Shown here: piece after piece, positions 34,590 through 43,255 of the stretch
Position numbering within the stretch: the stretch's first letter is position 1
Layout of the letters: every line of letters starts with the position of its first letter
Source: an uncultured Oscillospiraceae bacterium
GTDB lineage: Bacteria; Bacillota; Clostridia; Oscillospirales; Oscillospiraceae
DNA: 64,000 bases
Assembly: GCA_934654755.1 (NCBI GenBank)
Contig: CAKUGQ010000009.1
Coordinates: forward strand, 1 to 64,000
Direction: 5' to 3'
Notes under the pieces: generated by a model
Seen by the model: the letters and a program-made list of their open reading frames with translations, nothing else
Databases searched by the model: none
What the model was told of the DNA's origin: nothing
Position numbers and translations under genes: made by a program

Positions 34590-35317
34590 GTTTTCTCCTC
34601 CATATCGGAATGTATCTCCATCTCGCCCGTGCGGCCCGCAGGAAACAGGAACAGGGACAGGCTGGTATCGGCAGAATAAAACAGCGGGAATTCCCTGCTG
34701 TCCGTTGGGGCCAGCAGGGCAAGCAGCGCCGCCTCATCGGCGCGGCTGCCGTAGCGGCGGAAAAAGCGCAGGGCGTCGGTTTCGCTGCGGAACGGCTGAC
34801 CCATCTGCAGCGTGAATCGCTGCTCCGTGCAGATAAGCTGCCCGGATTTCCTCCGCTCGCGCAGACGGCTGAGCGTCCCGTGGCCGGAGACGTTTTCTCC
34901 GGGGGCAAAGCGATGCCGCTCGGCGTCCTTTTTTATGACGATCAGTGTCGCGTTACGATGTGTTTTTTCGAGGTGCAGGATCTCTTCCGCCTGACCGAAA
35001 AAGCACAGCAGGAGCGCGTCGTGGTCGTGCGTCTCCAGATAGGAGAATGCATCGCAGCAGAGAATTTCCGGATTTTCGGCCCGTGCGGCGCTGCGGCGCG
35101 CAAAATCCACGGCAAGCGGATCGGAATCCAGCGCCGTCATGCGGAAGCCGTGCCGCGCCAGCGCAAGGCTCAGAAAACCCAGTCCGCAGCCTGCCTCACA
35201 GACGCTCGCGCCGTGTGGGAGCAGGGCGGCGATCCGTTCGGCCAGCGCCTCGTCGAAGCCGACAAACCGCGCGGCATCGGCGCGGAAGGCGATTGTCTCC
35301 GGTGTCCAGGTCAGCAT
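34586..35317 (-). CDS. Class I SAM-dependent methyltransferase
   Basis: The 243 residues have the SAM motif ASVCEAGCGLGFLSLALA (about 37-54), acidic loop TALDSDPLAVDFA, and LLLCFFGQAEEI at the motif II region. It overlaps the ATPase gene by 7 nt and the binding protein gene by 4 nt, so it is firmly part of the transporter operon. Such a methyltransferase is often seen in metal-chelate or corrinoid transport units, but the substrate is unknown. Confidence 0.85.
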   Translation of the reverse strand: MLTWTPETIAFRADAARFVGFDEALAERIAALLPHGASVCEAGCGLGFLSLALARHGFRMTALDSDPLAVDFARRSAARAENPEILCCDAFSYLETHDHDALLLCFFGQAEEILHLEKTHRNATLIVIKKDAERHRFAPGENVSGHGTLSRLRERRKSGQLICTEQRFTLQMGQPFRSETDALRFFRRYGSRADEAALLALLAPTDSREFPLFYSADTSLSLFLFPAGRTGEMEIHSDMEEKT

Positions 35318-36096
35318 CCGCCGTGCACCTCCTTATGCTTCGGCACAACGAGTCGCCCATGCACGGAATCGAATACTTCCGCTTTGATTCCGTAAAGCGC
35401 ATACAGACTTTCCGGCGTAATGATCTCTCCGGGTATGCCGAAGCCAAGCACGCGGCCGTTTTTCAGCGCCAGCACGCGGTCGGCGTACCACAGCGCGTGC
35501 TGCGGGTCATGCGTCGAGAGCAGTACACAGTAGCCCCTGCCGGCAAGGCGGCGCGCCTGCGAGAGCACCGACGCCTGATTTCCGTAATCCAACCCGGCCG
35601 TCGGCTCGTCAAAAATCAGCGTCCGCGCACCCTGCGCAAGCGCGCGGGCGACCAGCACGAGCCGCTGTTCGCCGCCGGATATTTTTGCAAATTCGCGTTG
35701 TGCCAGATGTGCAATGTCAAGCTGCTCCATTGCGGCCTGTGCGGCGGCAAGCTCCGCGCTTCTCGGGCTGGAAAAGGGCGTCAGGGCGTGCGCCGTGCCC
35801 ATCAGAACCATGTCCTCGACGCTGAGTGACAGGTCGCGGCTGTTTTTCTGCGGCAGGAAGGCGACGTGCTCGGCGAGCCGTTTTCCCGTCAGACTGCGCA
35901 GCGGCTCATTATCCAGCAGGATTTCTCCGGCATCCGCTGCATTCAGCCCCAGAATGCACCGCAGCAGCGTTGTCTTTCCTGCGCCGTTTGCGCCAAGCAG
36001 CGCCGTTACCGTGCCGTCCGCCGCTTCAAAGTCGATCTGCTCCAGAATTCGTCTTGTACCGCGCGAAAAGCGCAGCGATTCTACCCGGATGCTCAT
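35311..36096 (-). CDS. ABC transporter ATP-binding protein, FecE/BtuD class
   Basis: This 261-residue ATPase has Walker [20 protein letters not shown]-loop FLPQKN, signature ISGGEQRLVLVARALAQG and Walker B LIFDEPTAGLDYGN, with the switch His in LLSTHDP. It energises the FecCD permease. The ATG at 36096 lies one base past the XdhC stop and begins the domain; the ribosome binding site is weak, so coupling to XdhC translation is likely. Confidence 0.93.
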   Translation of the reverse strand: MSIRVESLRFSRGTRRILEQIDFEAADGTVTALLGANGAGKTTLLRCILGLNAADAGEILLDNEPLRSLTGKRLAEHVAFLPQKNSRDLSLSVEDMVLMGTAHALTPFSSPRSAELAAAQAAMEQLDIAHLAQREFAKISGGEQRLVLVARALAQGARTLIFDEPTAGLDYGNQASVLSQARRLAGRGYCVLLSTHDPQHALWYADRVLALKNGRVLGFGIPGEIITPESLYALYGIKAEVFDSVHGRLVVPKHKEVHGGC

Positions 36097-36097
36097 T

Positions 36098-37087
36098 TCA
36101 GGCGCCTGAGCCGTGCATCGGGCAGGCAGCGTGCGCCGTACCCGCGGCGTCGCGTCGTTCGGCACGGACGAGGATCATTTCACCCGCGATGCTCACGGCA
36201 ATCTCCTCCGGCGTGACCGCGCGAATGCGCGTACCGATCGGCGTGTGGACAAACGCGAGCTTTTCCTCGGAAATGCCCGCCTCACGCAGACGTGCGTTGA
36301 CGGCGGCTTTCTTTGAGGCTGAGCCAATCACGCCGACGTAGGCGTAATCGCGTGTCAGGAGCTGGCGCTGAACCTCAAAATCATAGCCGTGGCCGCTTGT
36401 CATAACGACTGCATAATCATCCGGAGAATAGTCGATATTTTCGTATATTTTTTCAAAATCTGCGCAGACGAGCCGTGCCGCGTCGGGGAAGGCTTCGCGC
36501 GTAACGAATTCCGCGCGACTGTCGTATACGGTCGGACGGAAGCCGACCGTGCACAGAAGCGGTACGAGTGCGCGGCTGACGTGCCCTGCGCCGAACACCA
36601 GCACGCGCTCACCGACGGGAACAGGCAGCAGGAAGCAGCCGTCCGACGCACAGGCGGCGGCGCGGCCGGGCGCGTAAGCGACGGAAGCCTCCGACAGATC
36701 AAATTTCAGACAGCCCTCAAGGCTCTTTCCCAGGTTTTCCAGCGCCGTTTCGATTACGGCGCGCAGCGCGGCATCCTCATGCGACAGAAACTGAAACCAT
36801 ACGCTGACATCTCCGCCGCAGACCATACCGATACTCCCCGGCGCGGGGTGCAGTACGAAGTCGCGCCGCAGAGAGCGGTGCTCGGAAACGAGCCGCTGCG
36901 CCTGTTCGATGCTGCGCCCTTCGACGGCGCCGCCGCCGATGGTGCCGCAGAGCCGTCCGTTTTCGCCGACGAGCATTTGCGAGCCGACGCCGCGCGGCGT
37001 CGAACCGCCCGCCGTGACGATCATTGCCCAAACGCAGTCGCGTCCCGTGTCAAATTCCGACAAAATACGTTGCATTGCCTGCCTCAT
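36098..37087 (-). CDS. xdhC: XdhC/CoxI family molybdenum hydroxylase maturation protein
   Basis: XdhC proteins bind the molybdenum cofactor, protect or sulfurate it and insert it into hydroxylases. The 329 residues contain VTAGGSTPRGVGSQMLV and GTIGGGAVEGRSIEQAQ in the N-terminal XdhC domain and a C-terminal Rossmann domain (LVFGAGHVSRALVPLL, later VVMTSGHGYDFEV and YVGVIGSASKK). The ATG at 37087 has aaaggag upstream and overlaps the permease stop by ATGA. Being encoded between permease and ATPase of an importer, it may receive the imported metal or act with it. Its client is probably the hydroxylase at 11.5-15.2 kb. Confidence 0.92.
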   Translation of the reverse strand: MRQAMQRILSEFDTGRDCVWAMIVTAGGSTPRGVGSQMLVGENGRLCGTIGGGAVEGRSIEQAQRLVSEHRSLRRDFVLHPAPGSIGMVCGGDVSVWFQFLSHEDAALRAVIETALENLGKSLEGCLKFDLSEASVAYAPGRAAACASDGCFLLPVPVGERVLVFGAGHVSRALVPLLCTVGFRPTVYDSRAEFVTREAFPDAARLVCADFEKIYENIDYSPDDYAVVMTSGHGYDFEVQRQLLTRDYAYVGVIGSASKKAAVNARLREAGISEEKLAFVHTPIGTRIRAVTPEEIAVSIAGEMILVRAERRDAAGTAHAACPMHGSGA

Positions 37088-38139
37088 AGGGTTTTCTCCT
37101 TTCGCATCATCAAATAAAGGAAGAACGGCGCGCCGACCAGGGCGGTCAGAATGCCGATGGGGATTTCGGTTTCCAGCAAATTGCGGGAAATGTTGTCTGT
37201 GAGCAGTAAAAAGACGGCGCCGCCGAGCATGGACGCGGGCAGCAGCTCGCGGTAGTTGCCGCCGAACAGCTTGCGCATCAGATGCGGGACGACCAGACCG
37301 ATCCAGCCGATCATGCCGGAGACAGAAATGGATGCGGCTGTGACCAGCGTTGCGGCGACGATCACGATCAATCGAAGCGCATCCGCATTGACGCCGAGCG
37401 CGTGCGCTTCTTCGTCGCCGAGTGCGAGCACGTTGATGCGCCAACGGATCAAAAACAGCGTCCCACAGCCGAGGAAAATCGGTATGAACGCGCGGAGCGA
37501 CTCCGAATTTTTCGCGCCCGAAAGACTGCCCATCAGCCAGTAGGTGATGGCGGGAAGCTGGTTGGACGGGTCGGCAACGAGTTTAATGTAAGAAGTTCCT
37601 GCGGAGAAGAGAGAGCCGAGCATCATGCCCGCCAGCACGAGATTGACCACGCGGAGCCCGCGCGCCCGCTGAGCAAGCAAAAAGACAAGCCCAACGGTCA
37701 GCAGTCCGAACACAAAGGCGCTGAGTGTGATGACTGCGGAGGATGCGCCGAGTAAAATGGCCAGCGCCGCGCCAAAGGCAGCGCCGGACGATGCGCCCAG
37801 AATGTCGGGCGAAGCCATCGGGTTCTGAAAAACGCCCTGATAGGCCGCGCCCGCCGAGGACAGCGCCGCGCCGACCAGACATGCCAGACAGATGCGCGGC
37901 AGACGGATTTTGAGAACCACTGTGCGCATTTCCGGCGTCCAGCTTACCGGGAGCCGCCATGCTCCGCCGCTGATCTTATTCAGCAGTTCGTCAATCAGAA
38001 TGAGCGGCACGCGATAAAACGGCACGCCATAGCGGCCGAGGCTGAAGGAAACAAGGAAGATCGCCGCAAGGACGGCGAGCAAAAGTGTCATTCGCCGCCG
38101 TTTTTTTGTGCGCATCGAAGCGGACACCGAACGATTCAC
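37084..38139 (-). CDS. FecCD-type ABC transporter permease
   Basis: This 351-residue permease has nine to ten membrane segments and family signatures RLPRICLACLVGAALSSAGA and GMIGWIGLVVPHLMR. GTG at 38139 is the likely start, with ggaggg 5-6 nt upstream; a downstream ATG at MRTKKRRR is an alternative. It is the first gene of the five-gene operon. A single permease gene implies a homodimer. Family members move metal chelates, cobalamin or oxyanions. Confidence 0.9.
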   Translation of the reverse strand: MNRSVSASMRTKKRRRMTLLLAVLAAIFLVSFSLGRYGVPFYRVPLILIDELLNKISGGAWRLPVSWTPEMRTVVLKIRLPRICLACLVGAALSSAGAAYQGVFQNPMASPDILGASSGAAFGAALAILLGASSAVITLSAFVFGLLTVGLVFLLAQRARGLRVVNLVLAGMMLGSLFSAGTSYIKLVADPSNQLPAITYWLMGSLSGAKNSESLRAFIPIFLGCGTLFLIRWRINVLALGDEEAHALGVNADALRLIVIVAATLVTAASISVSGMIGWIGLVVPHLMRKLFGGNYRELLPASMLGGAVFLLLTDNISRNLLETEIPIGILTALVGAPFFLYLMMRKEKTL

Positions 38140-38153
38140 CGCGCTCCCTCCAA

Positions 38154-38214
38154 TCGTGATACTCAAAATAGATAACGACGAATAGAGTATAGCATCGTAC
38201 CAAACAAATTGCAA
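38154..38214 (-). promoter_or_regulatory. Promoter with candidate operator for the transporter-XdhC operon
   Basis: On the minus strand, TTGCAA (38214-38209) and TATACT (38191-38186) are 17 bp apart. Just downstream, over the expected start site, is an imperfect palindrome (TCGTTAT, 11 nt, ATCACGA; 38178-38154). Repression by a metal- or oxyanion-sensing regulator is a reasonable guess. Confidence 0.6.
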
Positions 38215-38290
38215 GGCTTCCTGAAATTTTTTTGGCGTTTCGACGGGCAGCAGGGCGCCGCCCCTGTTCGGAATGCCTCCCCCTGATAAG

Positions 38291-38314
38291 AAAAGCCTCC
38301 CGACGGGAGGCTTT
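38291..38314 (-). terminator. Terminator of the DMT transporter unit
   Basis: An 11-bp stem (aaaagcctccc / gggaggctttt) with a short loop lies 7 nt past the minus-strand stop and is followed by TCTT on that strand. Confidence 0.8.
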
Positions 38315-38320
38315 TCTTGT

Positions 38321-39238
38321 TTACACATCAAATACACCGAGAATAACGATGCCGACAAGCACCAGCGCGATCATGGCGTAGTGCTTCCATGACAGCCGCT
38401 CGCGCAGGAAAATGGCGCTCCAGACTGCCGACAGCGCACAGTACGACGAGATGATCGGTGCGGAATAGGCAACGTGCTCGGAGTCGGCCAGCGCATAGAT
38501 GTAAAAGAGCTGGCCGACGGTTTCAAACGCCGCGCCGACGTACTTTGGCAGCTCCAGTTTAAACGTGAACTTCTCTTTTTTGACCAGCAGGTAAGCAAGG
38601 CAGAGAAGACCCGCCGCAAGGAAGGTCAGCTCGTAGGCCACGTTTGCGGAATTCTCGTCCAGCGTTTCCAGCACGATCGAGTCGGCGAAGGTTCCGGCGG
38701 CATCGAGCAGACAGTAGGCCACGGGCAGCAGAATCGCCAGCCAGCTTTTGGAATACTTTCGATTCGCCCGCTCCTGACGGCGCGCGCGCAGCGCGTCGTC
38801 CTCACGCGCCTCCACGACGCCCAAACCGACCACGCCCGCGCAGATCAGCCCGACCGCACCGAGCACCAACCAGCGTCCCGCCCCTTCGACCTCAAGGCTG
38901 CCGCCGATGAGACACAGGATGGCAACGATGGCACCCGAGGAATTGCAGATTGGCGAGGAAATGGACAGCTCGATATAGCGCAGACCGACGTAGCCGAGCG
39001 CCATCGACAGAATATACAGCAGTGAAACAGGAAGGTATTTCCATAGAATCTCCGGGTTGATCTCCACGCCCTGCGCAAAGATCATATACGCTGCGTGCAG
39101 ACCCATGACGAGACCGACGGCGACGACCATCTTCAGATGCGCCGTTTTATCCTTTTCGCCGTAGCAGCCGAGCTTGGAGAACAGATCCGAGCCGCTCCAG
39201 AATAACAGTGCAAGCAAGGAAAACCAGAACCAGTTCAT
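38321..39238 (-). CDS. DMT superfamily (EamA-like) transporter
   Basis: This 305-residue protein has ten hydrophobic segments in two EamA repeats, split by a basic loop (RARRQERANRKYSKSW) near the middle. Such proteins export or import amino acids, nucleosides or sugars; the substrate is not evident. It follows the methionine gamma-lyase-like gene by 3 nt in one unit, so it may move a related sulfur amino acid. Confidence 0.87.
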   Translation of the reverse strand: MNWFWFSLLALLFWSGSDLFSKLGCYGEKDKTAHLKMVVAVGLVMGLHAAYMIFAQGVEINPEILWKYLPVSLLYILSMALGYVGLRYIELSISSPICNSSGAIVAILCLIGGSLEVEGAGRWLVLGAVGLICAGVVGLGVVEAREDDALRARRQERANRKYSKSWLAILLPVAYCLLDAAGTFADSIVLETLDENSANVAYELTFLAAGLLCLAYLLVKKEKFTFKLELPKYVGAAFETVGQLFYIYALADSEHVAYSAPIISSYCALSAVWSAIFLRERLSWKHYAMIALVLVGIVILGVFDV

Positions 39239-39241
39239 TGT

Positions 39242-40525
39242 TTAACCCTCCGGAAGCGTTGCCAGACCTGCGTCGCAGAGCTTTTGCAGCGACAGCAGAA
39301 TGCCCAGCTTGGCATGATACCATGTCAGACCGCCCTGAAAATAGACGGCGTAGGGCGGACGAACCGGGCCGTCGGCGGAAAGCTCGATCGACGAGCCCTG
39401 CACAAACGCGCCTGCGGCCATGATGACGTCGTCCTCATAGCCGGGCATCGGCCACGGCGTCGGGTCGGCGAAGCTGTCAACGGGCGCCGCCGCCTGGATA
39501 CCCTTGCAGAAGGCGATCATACCCTCCCGCGAGCCAAGCTCTACGGCCTGGATGATGTCATGCCGCGGCTCCGTGCCGCTCGGGATTACGCGGAAGCCGA
39601 GGCGCTCATACGCATTGGCGGCGAAGATCGCCCCCTTGAGTGCGGAGCAGACAACCGTCGGCGCAAGGAAGAAGCCCTGATACAGCGCGGGCATCAGGCC
39701 GAGGTTTGCGCCGACCTCCTGCCCCAGCCCGGGCGCGGAGAGACGGTAGGCGCAGCGCTCGACAAGCGCTTTTTTGCCGCAGATGTAGCCGCCGATGGGC
39801 GCAAGGCCGCCGCCGGGATTTTTAATGAGACTGCCGACAATGAGATCCGCGCCGACGTCGCTCGGCTCGAGCGGTTCTACAAATTCGCCGTAGCAGTTAT
39901 CCACCATGCAGATGATGTCCGGCTTCCTGGCCTTCAGGAAGGCGATCAGTTCGCCGAGCTGCGTCACGGAAAAGCTTGGCCGCGTCGCGTAGCCCTTACT
40001 GCGCTGGATGGTGGCGAGCTTTGTTTTTTCGTTCAGCGCGGCGGCAATGGCGTCATAGTCAAAGCTGCCGTCCGGTTTCAGCTCGGCCTGACGGTAGCTC
40101 ACGCCGTATTCGCGCAGCGAGCAGGCCGAGGGTCGGATGCCGATGACCTCCTCCAGCGTATCGTAGGGCGCGCCGACGGGGGAGAGCAGCTCGTCGCCGG
40201 GCAGCAGATTGGCCGACAGCGCAACGGCCAGCGCGTGTGTGCCGCAGGCAATCTGCGGGCGCACCAGCGCCGCTTCCGTGTGGAAGGTGTCGGCGTAGAC
40301 GCGCTCCAGGTTGTCGCGGCCGACATCGTCATAGCCGTAGCCGGTCGTCGCGGCGAAGCAGGCCGCGCTGACGCGATTTTTCTGCATGGCGGCGAGGACC
40401 TTCGCCTGATTGTATTCCGCCGTGCGGTCGAGCGCGGCGAAGCGCTCGGTCAGCCCGCTCAGGATATGCTCGCCGAAGTCGCAGACCTCCGGTGAGACGC
40501 CGAGCGCGCGGTACATCTCCTTCAT
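39242..40525 (-). CDS. Methionine gamma-lyase-like PLP enzyme (COG4100, 'aluminium resistance' family)
   Basis: This 427-residue PLP enzyme is of the YnbB/COG4100 family. It has a PLP-phosphate site near GTHALAVALSANL, the Asp in CMVDNCYGEFVEP and the Schiff-base lysine in LIVGSLIKNPGGGLAPIGG. It probably cleaves C-S bonds of methionine or cystathionine; the aluminium resistance name is historical. It overlaps the AbrB-type gene upstream by ATGA and is followed by a DMT transporter. Confidence 0.88.
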   Translation of the reverse strand: MKEMYRALGVSPEVCDFGEHILSGLTERFAALDRTAEYNQAKVLAAMQKNRVSAACFAATTGYGYDDVGRDNLERVYADTFHTEAALVRPQIACGTHALAVALSANLLPGDELLSPVGAPYDTLEEVIGIRPSACSLREYGVSYRQAELKPDGSFDYDAIAAALNEKTKLATIQRSKGYATRPSFSVTQLGELIAFLKARKPDIICMVDNCYGEFVEPLEPSDVGADLIVGSLIKNPGGGLAPIGGYICGKKALVERCAYRLSAPGLGQEVGANLGLMPALYQGFFLAPTVVCSALKGAIFAANAYERLGFRVIPSGTEPRHDIIQAVELGSREGMIAFCKGIQAAAPVDSFADPTPWPMPGYEDDVIMAAGAFVQGSSIELSADGPVRPPYAVYFQGGLTWYHAKLGILLSLQKLCDAGLATLPEG

Positions 40526-40767
40526 GTTTCCGTCTCCTTCTCTATCTTCTCGAAAATCCGGCGCGCCACGTCGTCAAGTACCTCCGGGCGTGTTACGAAC
40601 AGCCCGTTTTCCTCGTCGCCGAGGATCAGCAGGGTATCTCCGGGGCGGATGCCGTACAGCTCCCGCGCCTCCTTGGGAATGACGATCTGTCCGCGCTCGC
40701 CGACCTTCGCCGTGCCGAAGATGTGCCGGCCGTGCTGTCGGCCGAGCAAATGCTTACCGCCTGCCAT
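40522..40767 (-). CDS. SpoVT/AbrB-like DNA-binding protein
   Basis: This 81-residue protein has a swapped-hairpin AbrB domain (AKVGERGQIVIPKEARELYG, then GDTLLILGDEENGLFV, about residues 18-60). The ATG at 40767 sits behind aaaggagg; a longer frame upstream has no site. It overlaps the PLP enzyme gene by ATGA and has its own strong promoter, so it is likely the regulator of this three-gene unit. Confidence 0.9.
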   Translation of the reverse strand: MAGGKHLLGRQHGRHIFGTAKVGERGQIVIPKEARELYGIRPGDTLLILGDEENGLFVTRPEVLDDVARRIFEKIEKETET

Positions 40768-40841
40768 TGCGCGCCTCCTTTCGCTGCGGAAAACGGCTGC
40801 GCCGCCCACCACAAATCATACTTTTCATATTTTGCATACGG

Positions 40842-40870
40842 ATTATACCGCCTGACGGAACGCTTGTCAA
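40842..40870 (-). promoter_or_regulatory. Promoter of the AbrB-PLP enzyme-transporter unit
   Basis: On the minus strand TTGACA (40870-40865) and TATAAT (40847-40842) are exactly 17 bp apart, both consensus hexamers. Confidence 0.9.
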
Positions 40871-40918
40871 GCCTTTTTCATGTGCAATACGTTCTCCGGC
40901 AGCGGATGCCGAAGGCGA

Positions 40919-40952
40919 AAAAGGCTCCCCTGAATCAGGGAAGCCTTTTTTC
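40919..40952. terminator. Terminator hairpin
   Basis: A 13-bp stem with one mismatch (aaggctcccctga / tcagggaagcctt) has A-runs before and T-runs after, so it can act on both strands. It lies past a repeat array downstream of pyrG on the minus strand. Confidence 0.7.
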
Positions 40953-40979
40953 TGTCGTTGCAAGTCTGCCGGTGCGGAT

Positions 40980-41223
40980 TGTCATTGCGAGACCCCGGAG
41001 GGGTCGTGGGGGCAATCTCGTGCAAAGCCCCCGCATCAGATTGCCACGTCGCTTCGCTCCTCGCAATGACATAGGGGGAGCTTGCCGCGTCGGGCTTGCG
41101 CCCTCCTCGCAATGACGCACACACTCGTTGTCATTGCGAGGGCGGCTTTGCCGCCCGTGGCAATCTTTTGTAAGCTCCTGCATCAGATTGCCGCGTCGGG
41201 CTTGCGTCCTCCTCGCAATGACA
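40980..41223. repeat. Family A palindromic repeat array
   Basis: Two full units plus partial ends. Together with the terminator and promoter it accounts for the 487-nt gap between the AbrB gene and pyrG. Confidence 0.85.
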
Positions 41224-41254
41224 TACGATGGGAGCGGCGTATCGTCTCGTTATT

Positions 41255-42847
41255 TCATTTCAATGCAGCGCGGATGAGGCCGAGGAAAAGCGGGTGCGGA
41301 TGATTCGGACGGGAGTTGAATTCCGGGTGCGCCTGCGTTGCGAGGAAGAAGGGATGGCCGGGCAGTTCGACCATTTCAATGATGCGCCCGTCGGGCGATT
41401 TGCCGCACAGCCGCAGCCCGGCGGCTGTCAGAGCCTCGCGGTAGTCATTGTTAAATTCATAGCGGTGGCGGTGGCGCTCGGAGATATCCCGCGCGCCGTA
41501 AAGCGCCTCGGCACGGGAGCCGGGCTCCAGACGGCAGGGATAAGCGCCGAGACGCAGCGTGCCGCCCAGATCGACGACGCCTGCCTGATCCGGCATCAGA
41601 TGGATGACCGGGTGCGGCGTCTCGGGGTCAAACTCCGTGCTGTGCGCGCCGCGCAGACCCGCCACATTCCGGGCGTATTCAATCACGGCGAGCTGCATTC
41701 CGAGACACAGACCCAGATACGGTACGCCCGTTTTACGCGCATACTCGATGGCGCAGAGCATCCCGTCCGTACCGCGCGTGCCGAAGCCGCCGGGAACGAG
41801 AATGCCCTCTGCCTCGCGCAGCCGTGCGGCGGCGTTTTCCGGCGTAAGCGTTTCTGCGTCCACCCAATCGAGCTGCACCTCGGCATCGCAGGCGAAGCCT
41901 GCGTGCTTCAGCGCTTCGACAACACTTAAGTAAGCGTCGTGCAGCGTAATGTATTTTCCGACCAACGCGATGCGCACGCTGCATTTCGGATGCTGCCAGC
42001 GTTCGCACATTTCGCGCCACGACTGAAGCTGCGGCTCGCGCTGCGCCAGACAGAGGCTCTCCAGTACGACCTGCGCCAGATGCTCCTCCTCGAGCATCAG
42101 CGGGACCTGATATAAAATCGGCGCATCCAGATTTTCCAGCACGTGATCCTGCGGGACATTGCAGAACAGTGCCAGTTTACTGCGGATGTCCGGTGTGAGC
42201 GGGTAGTCCGAGCGGCAGACGAGCACGTCCGGCCGCAGCCCCAGACCCTGGAGCTCACGGACGCAGGCCTGTGTCGGCTTGGACTTCATCTCGCCCGAGG
42301 CGCGCAGATAGGGGATCAGCGTGACAAGCAGAATCACGGCGTTTTCGCGGCCGACCTCGTTCTGAAACTGACGGATGGCCTCCAGAAACGGCGCGCTCTC
42401 CATATCGCCGACGGTGCCGCCGACCTCGATGATGGCGATGGTGTCCTCCTCCGGCGTGCCGTGATAGAAGCGCGATTTGATCTCGTTGGTGATGTGCGGG
42501 ATGAACTGCACCGTGCCGCCGCCGAATTCGCCGCGCCGCTCGCGTTCGAGGACGGCGCTGTAAATCTTTCCGGAGGTTACGTTGGAGCCGCGTGTGAGTC
42601 GCTCATCGATGAAGCGCTCGTAGTGGCCGAGGTCGAGGTCGGTCTCCGCGCCGTCGTCCGTGACGAACACCTCACCGTGCTGTACGGGGTTCATGGTGCC
42701 GGGGTCGATATTGAAATACGGATCGAATTTCTGCATGGTCACGCGATAGCCGCGCGCCTTCAGCAGCCGCCCGAGCGAGGCGGCGGTAATGCCCTTGCCC
42801 AGGCCGGACACGACGCCGCCGAGCACAAATACATATTTTACTGCCAT
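41255..42847 (-). CDS. pyrG: CTP synthase
   Basis: PyrG makes CTP from UTP with glutamine as nitrogen donor. The 530-residue product has the synthase domain ([20 protein letters not shown] at the N-terminus, [11 protein letters not shown]) and a class I glutamine amidotransferase domain. The latter has its nucleophile in [12 protein letters not shown] (about 380) and the His-Glu pair in [11 protein letters not shown]. The ATG at 42847 matches the family start; upstream in-frame residues have no counterpart. The leader could fold over the ribosome binding site (see 42852-42902). Confidence 0.96.
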   Translation of the reverse strand: MAVKYVFVLGGVVSGLGKGITAASLGRLLKARGYRVTMQKFDPYFNIDPGTMNPVQHGEVFVTDDGAETDLDLGHYERFIDERLTRGSNVTSGKIYSAVLERERRGEFGGGTVQFIPHITNEIKSRFYHGTPEEDTIAIIEVGGTVGDMESAPFLEAIRQFQNEVGRENAVILLVTLIPYLRASGEMKSKPTQACVRELQGLGLRPDVLVCRSDYPLTPDIRSKLALFCNVPQDHVLENLDAPILYQVPLMLEEEHLAQVVLESLCLAQREPQLQSWREMCERWQHPKCSVRIALVGKYITLHDAYLSVVEALKHAGFACDAEVQLDWVDAETLTPENAAARLREAEGILVPGGFGTRGTDGMLCAIEYARKTGVPYLGLCLGMQLAVIEYARNVAGLRGAHSTEFDPETPHPVIHLMPDQAGVVDLGGTLRLGAYPCRLEPGSRAEALYGARDISERHRHRYEFNNDYREALTAAGLRLCGKSPDGRIIEMVELPGHPFFLATQAHPEFNSRPNHPHPLFLGLIRAALK

Positions 42848-42851
42848 GTGT

Positions 42852-42902
42852 TTATTTCCCTTTCTCTGTAAAAGCGCGAAAGGGAACCGGACGGTTCCCT
42901 TT
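42852..42902 (-). promoter_or_regulatory. Possible regulatory leader of pyrG
   Basis: On the minus strand a perfect 10-bp hairpin (aaagggaacc / ggttcccttt, 42902-42879) is followed by the ribosome binding region agaaagggaaat. The 3' arm ggttcccttt can pair either with the 5' arm or with aaagggaa at the ribosome binding site. That gives two exclusive folds, one hiding the site. Confidence 0.45.
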
Positions 42903-42903
42903 G

Positions 42904-43163
42904 TGTCATTGTAAGGAGCAGCGCGGTGTCTATGACTTGTGCCATTGCGGAAAGAAAAGCAACGGGGCATCCTCTCCGTATGTCATCGCGAGGGGCGGAG
43001 CGACGCGGCAATTGTTCCGTGTCATTGCGAGGAAGGCGCAGCCCGACGCGGCAATCTGAAGCAAAGGCTTACAGGAGATTGCCACGCCCCTCCGGGGTCT
43101 CACAATGACAATGGAGGCCGATGCGCGGGATTGCAGCGATTTGCGACCGCAAGTCGTGCAATC
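42904..43163. repeat. Family A palindromic repeat array
   Basis: Several units, some degraded (tgtcattgtaaggag, gcgatttgcgaccgcaagtcgtg), lie between pckA and pyrG. I see no gene. Confidence 0.8.
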
Positions 43164-43175
43164 ATACGTCGATCC

Positions 43176-43206
43176 CCTGCGGCGGGCAGAAACCACCCGC
43201 CGCAGG
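43176..43206 (-). other. Hairpin downstream of pckA
   Basis: An 11-bp perfect stem (cctgcggcggg / cccgccgcagg) with a 9-nt loop lies 50 nt past the pckA stop. No T-run follows, so termination here is uncertain. Confidence 0.4.
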
Positions 43207-43255
43207 CATAGCTCACCGGTTACGCGTCCTGCAGGGATCGCGAACGTCCTTTGTT

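Noticed and set aside
40980..41223. CRISPR-like array
   Set aside because: The repeats are whole inverted units with variable self-complementary arms, no regular spacers, and no cas genes occur in the window.
43176..43206. Terminator of pckA
   Set aside because: The stem is perfect but no T-run follows on the minus strand, so it is listed only as a hairpin.
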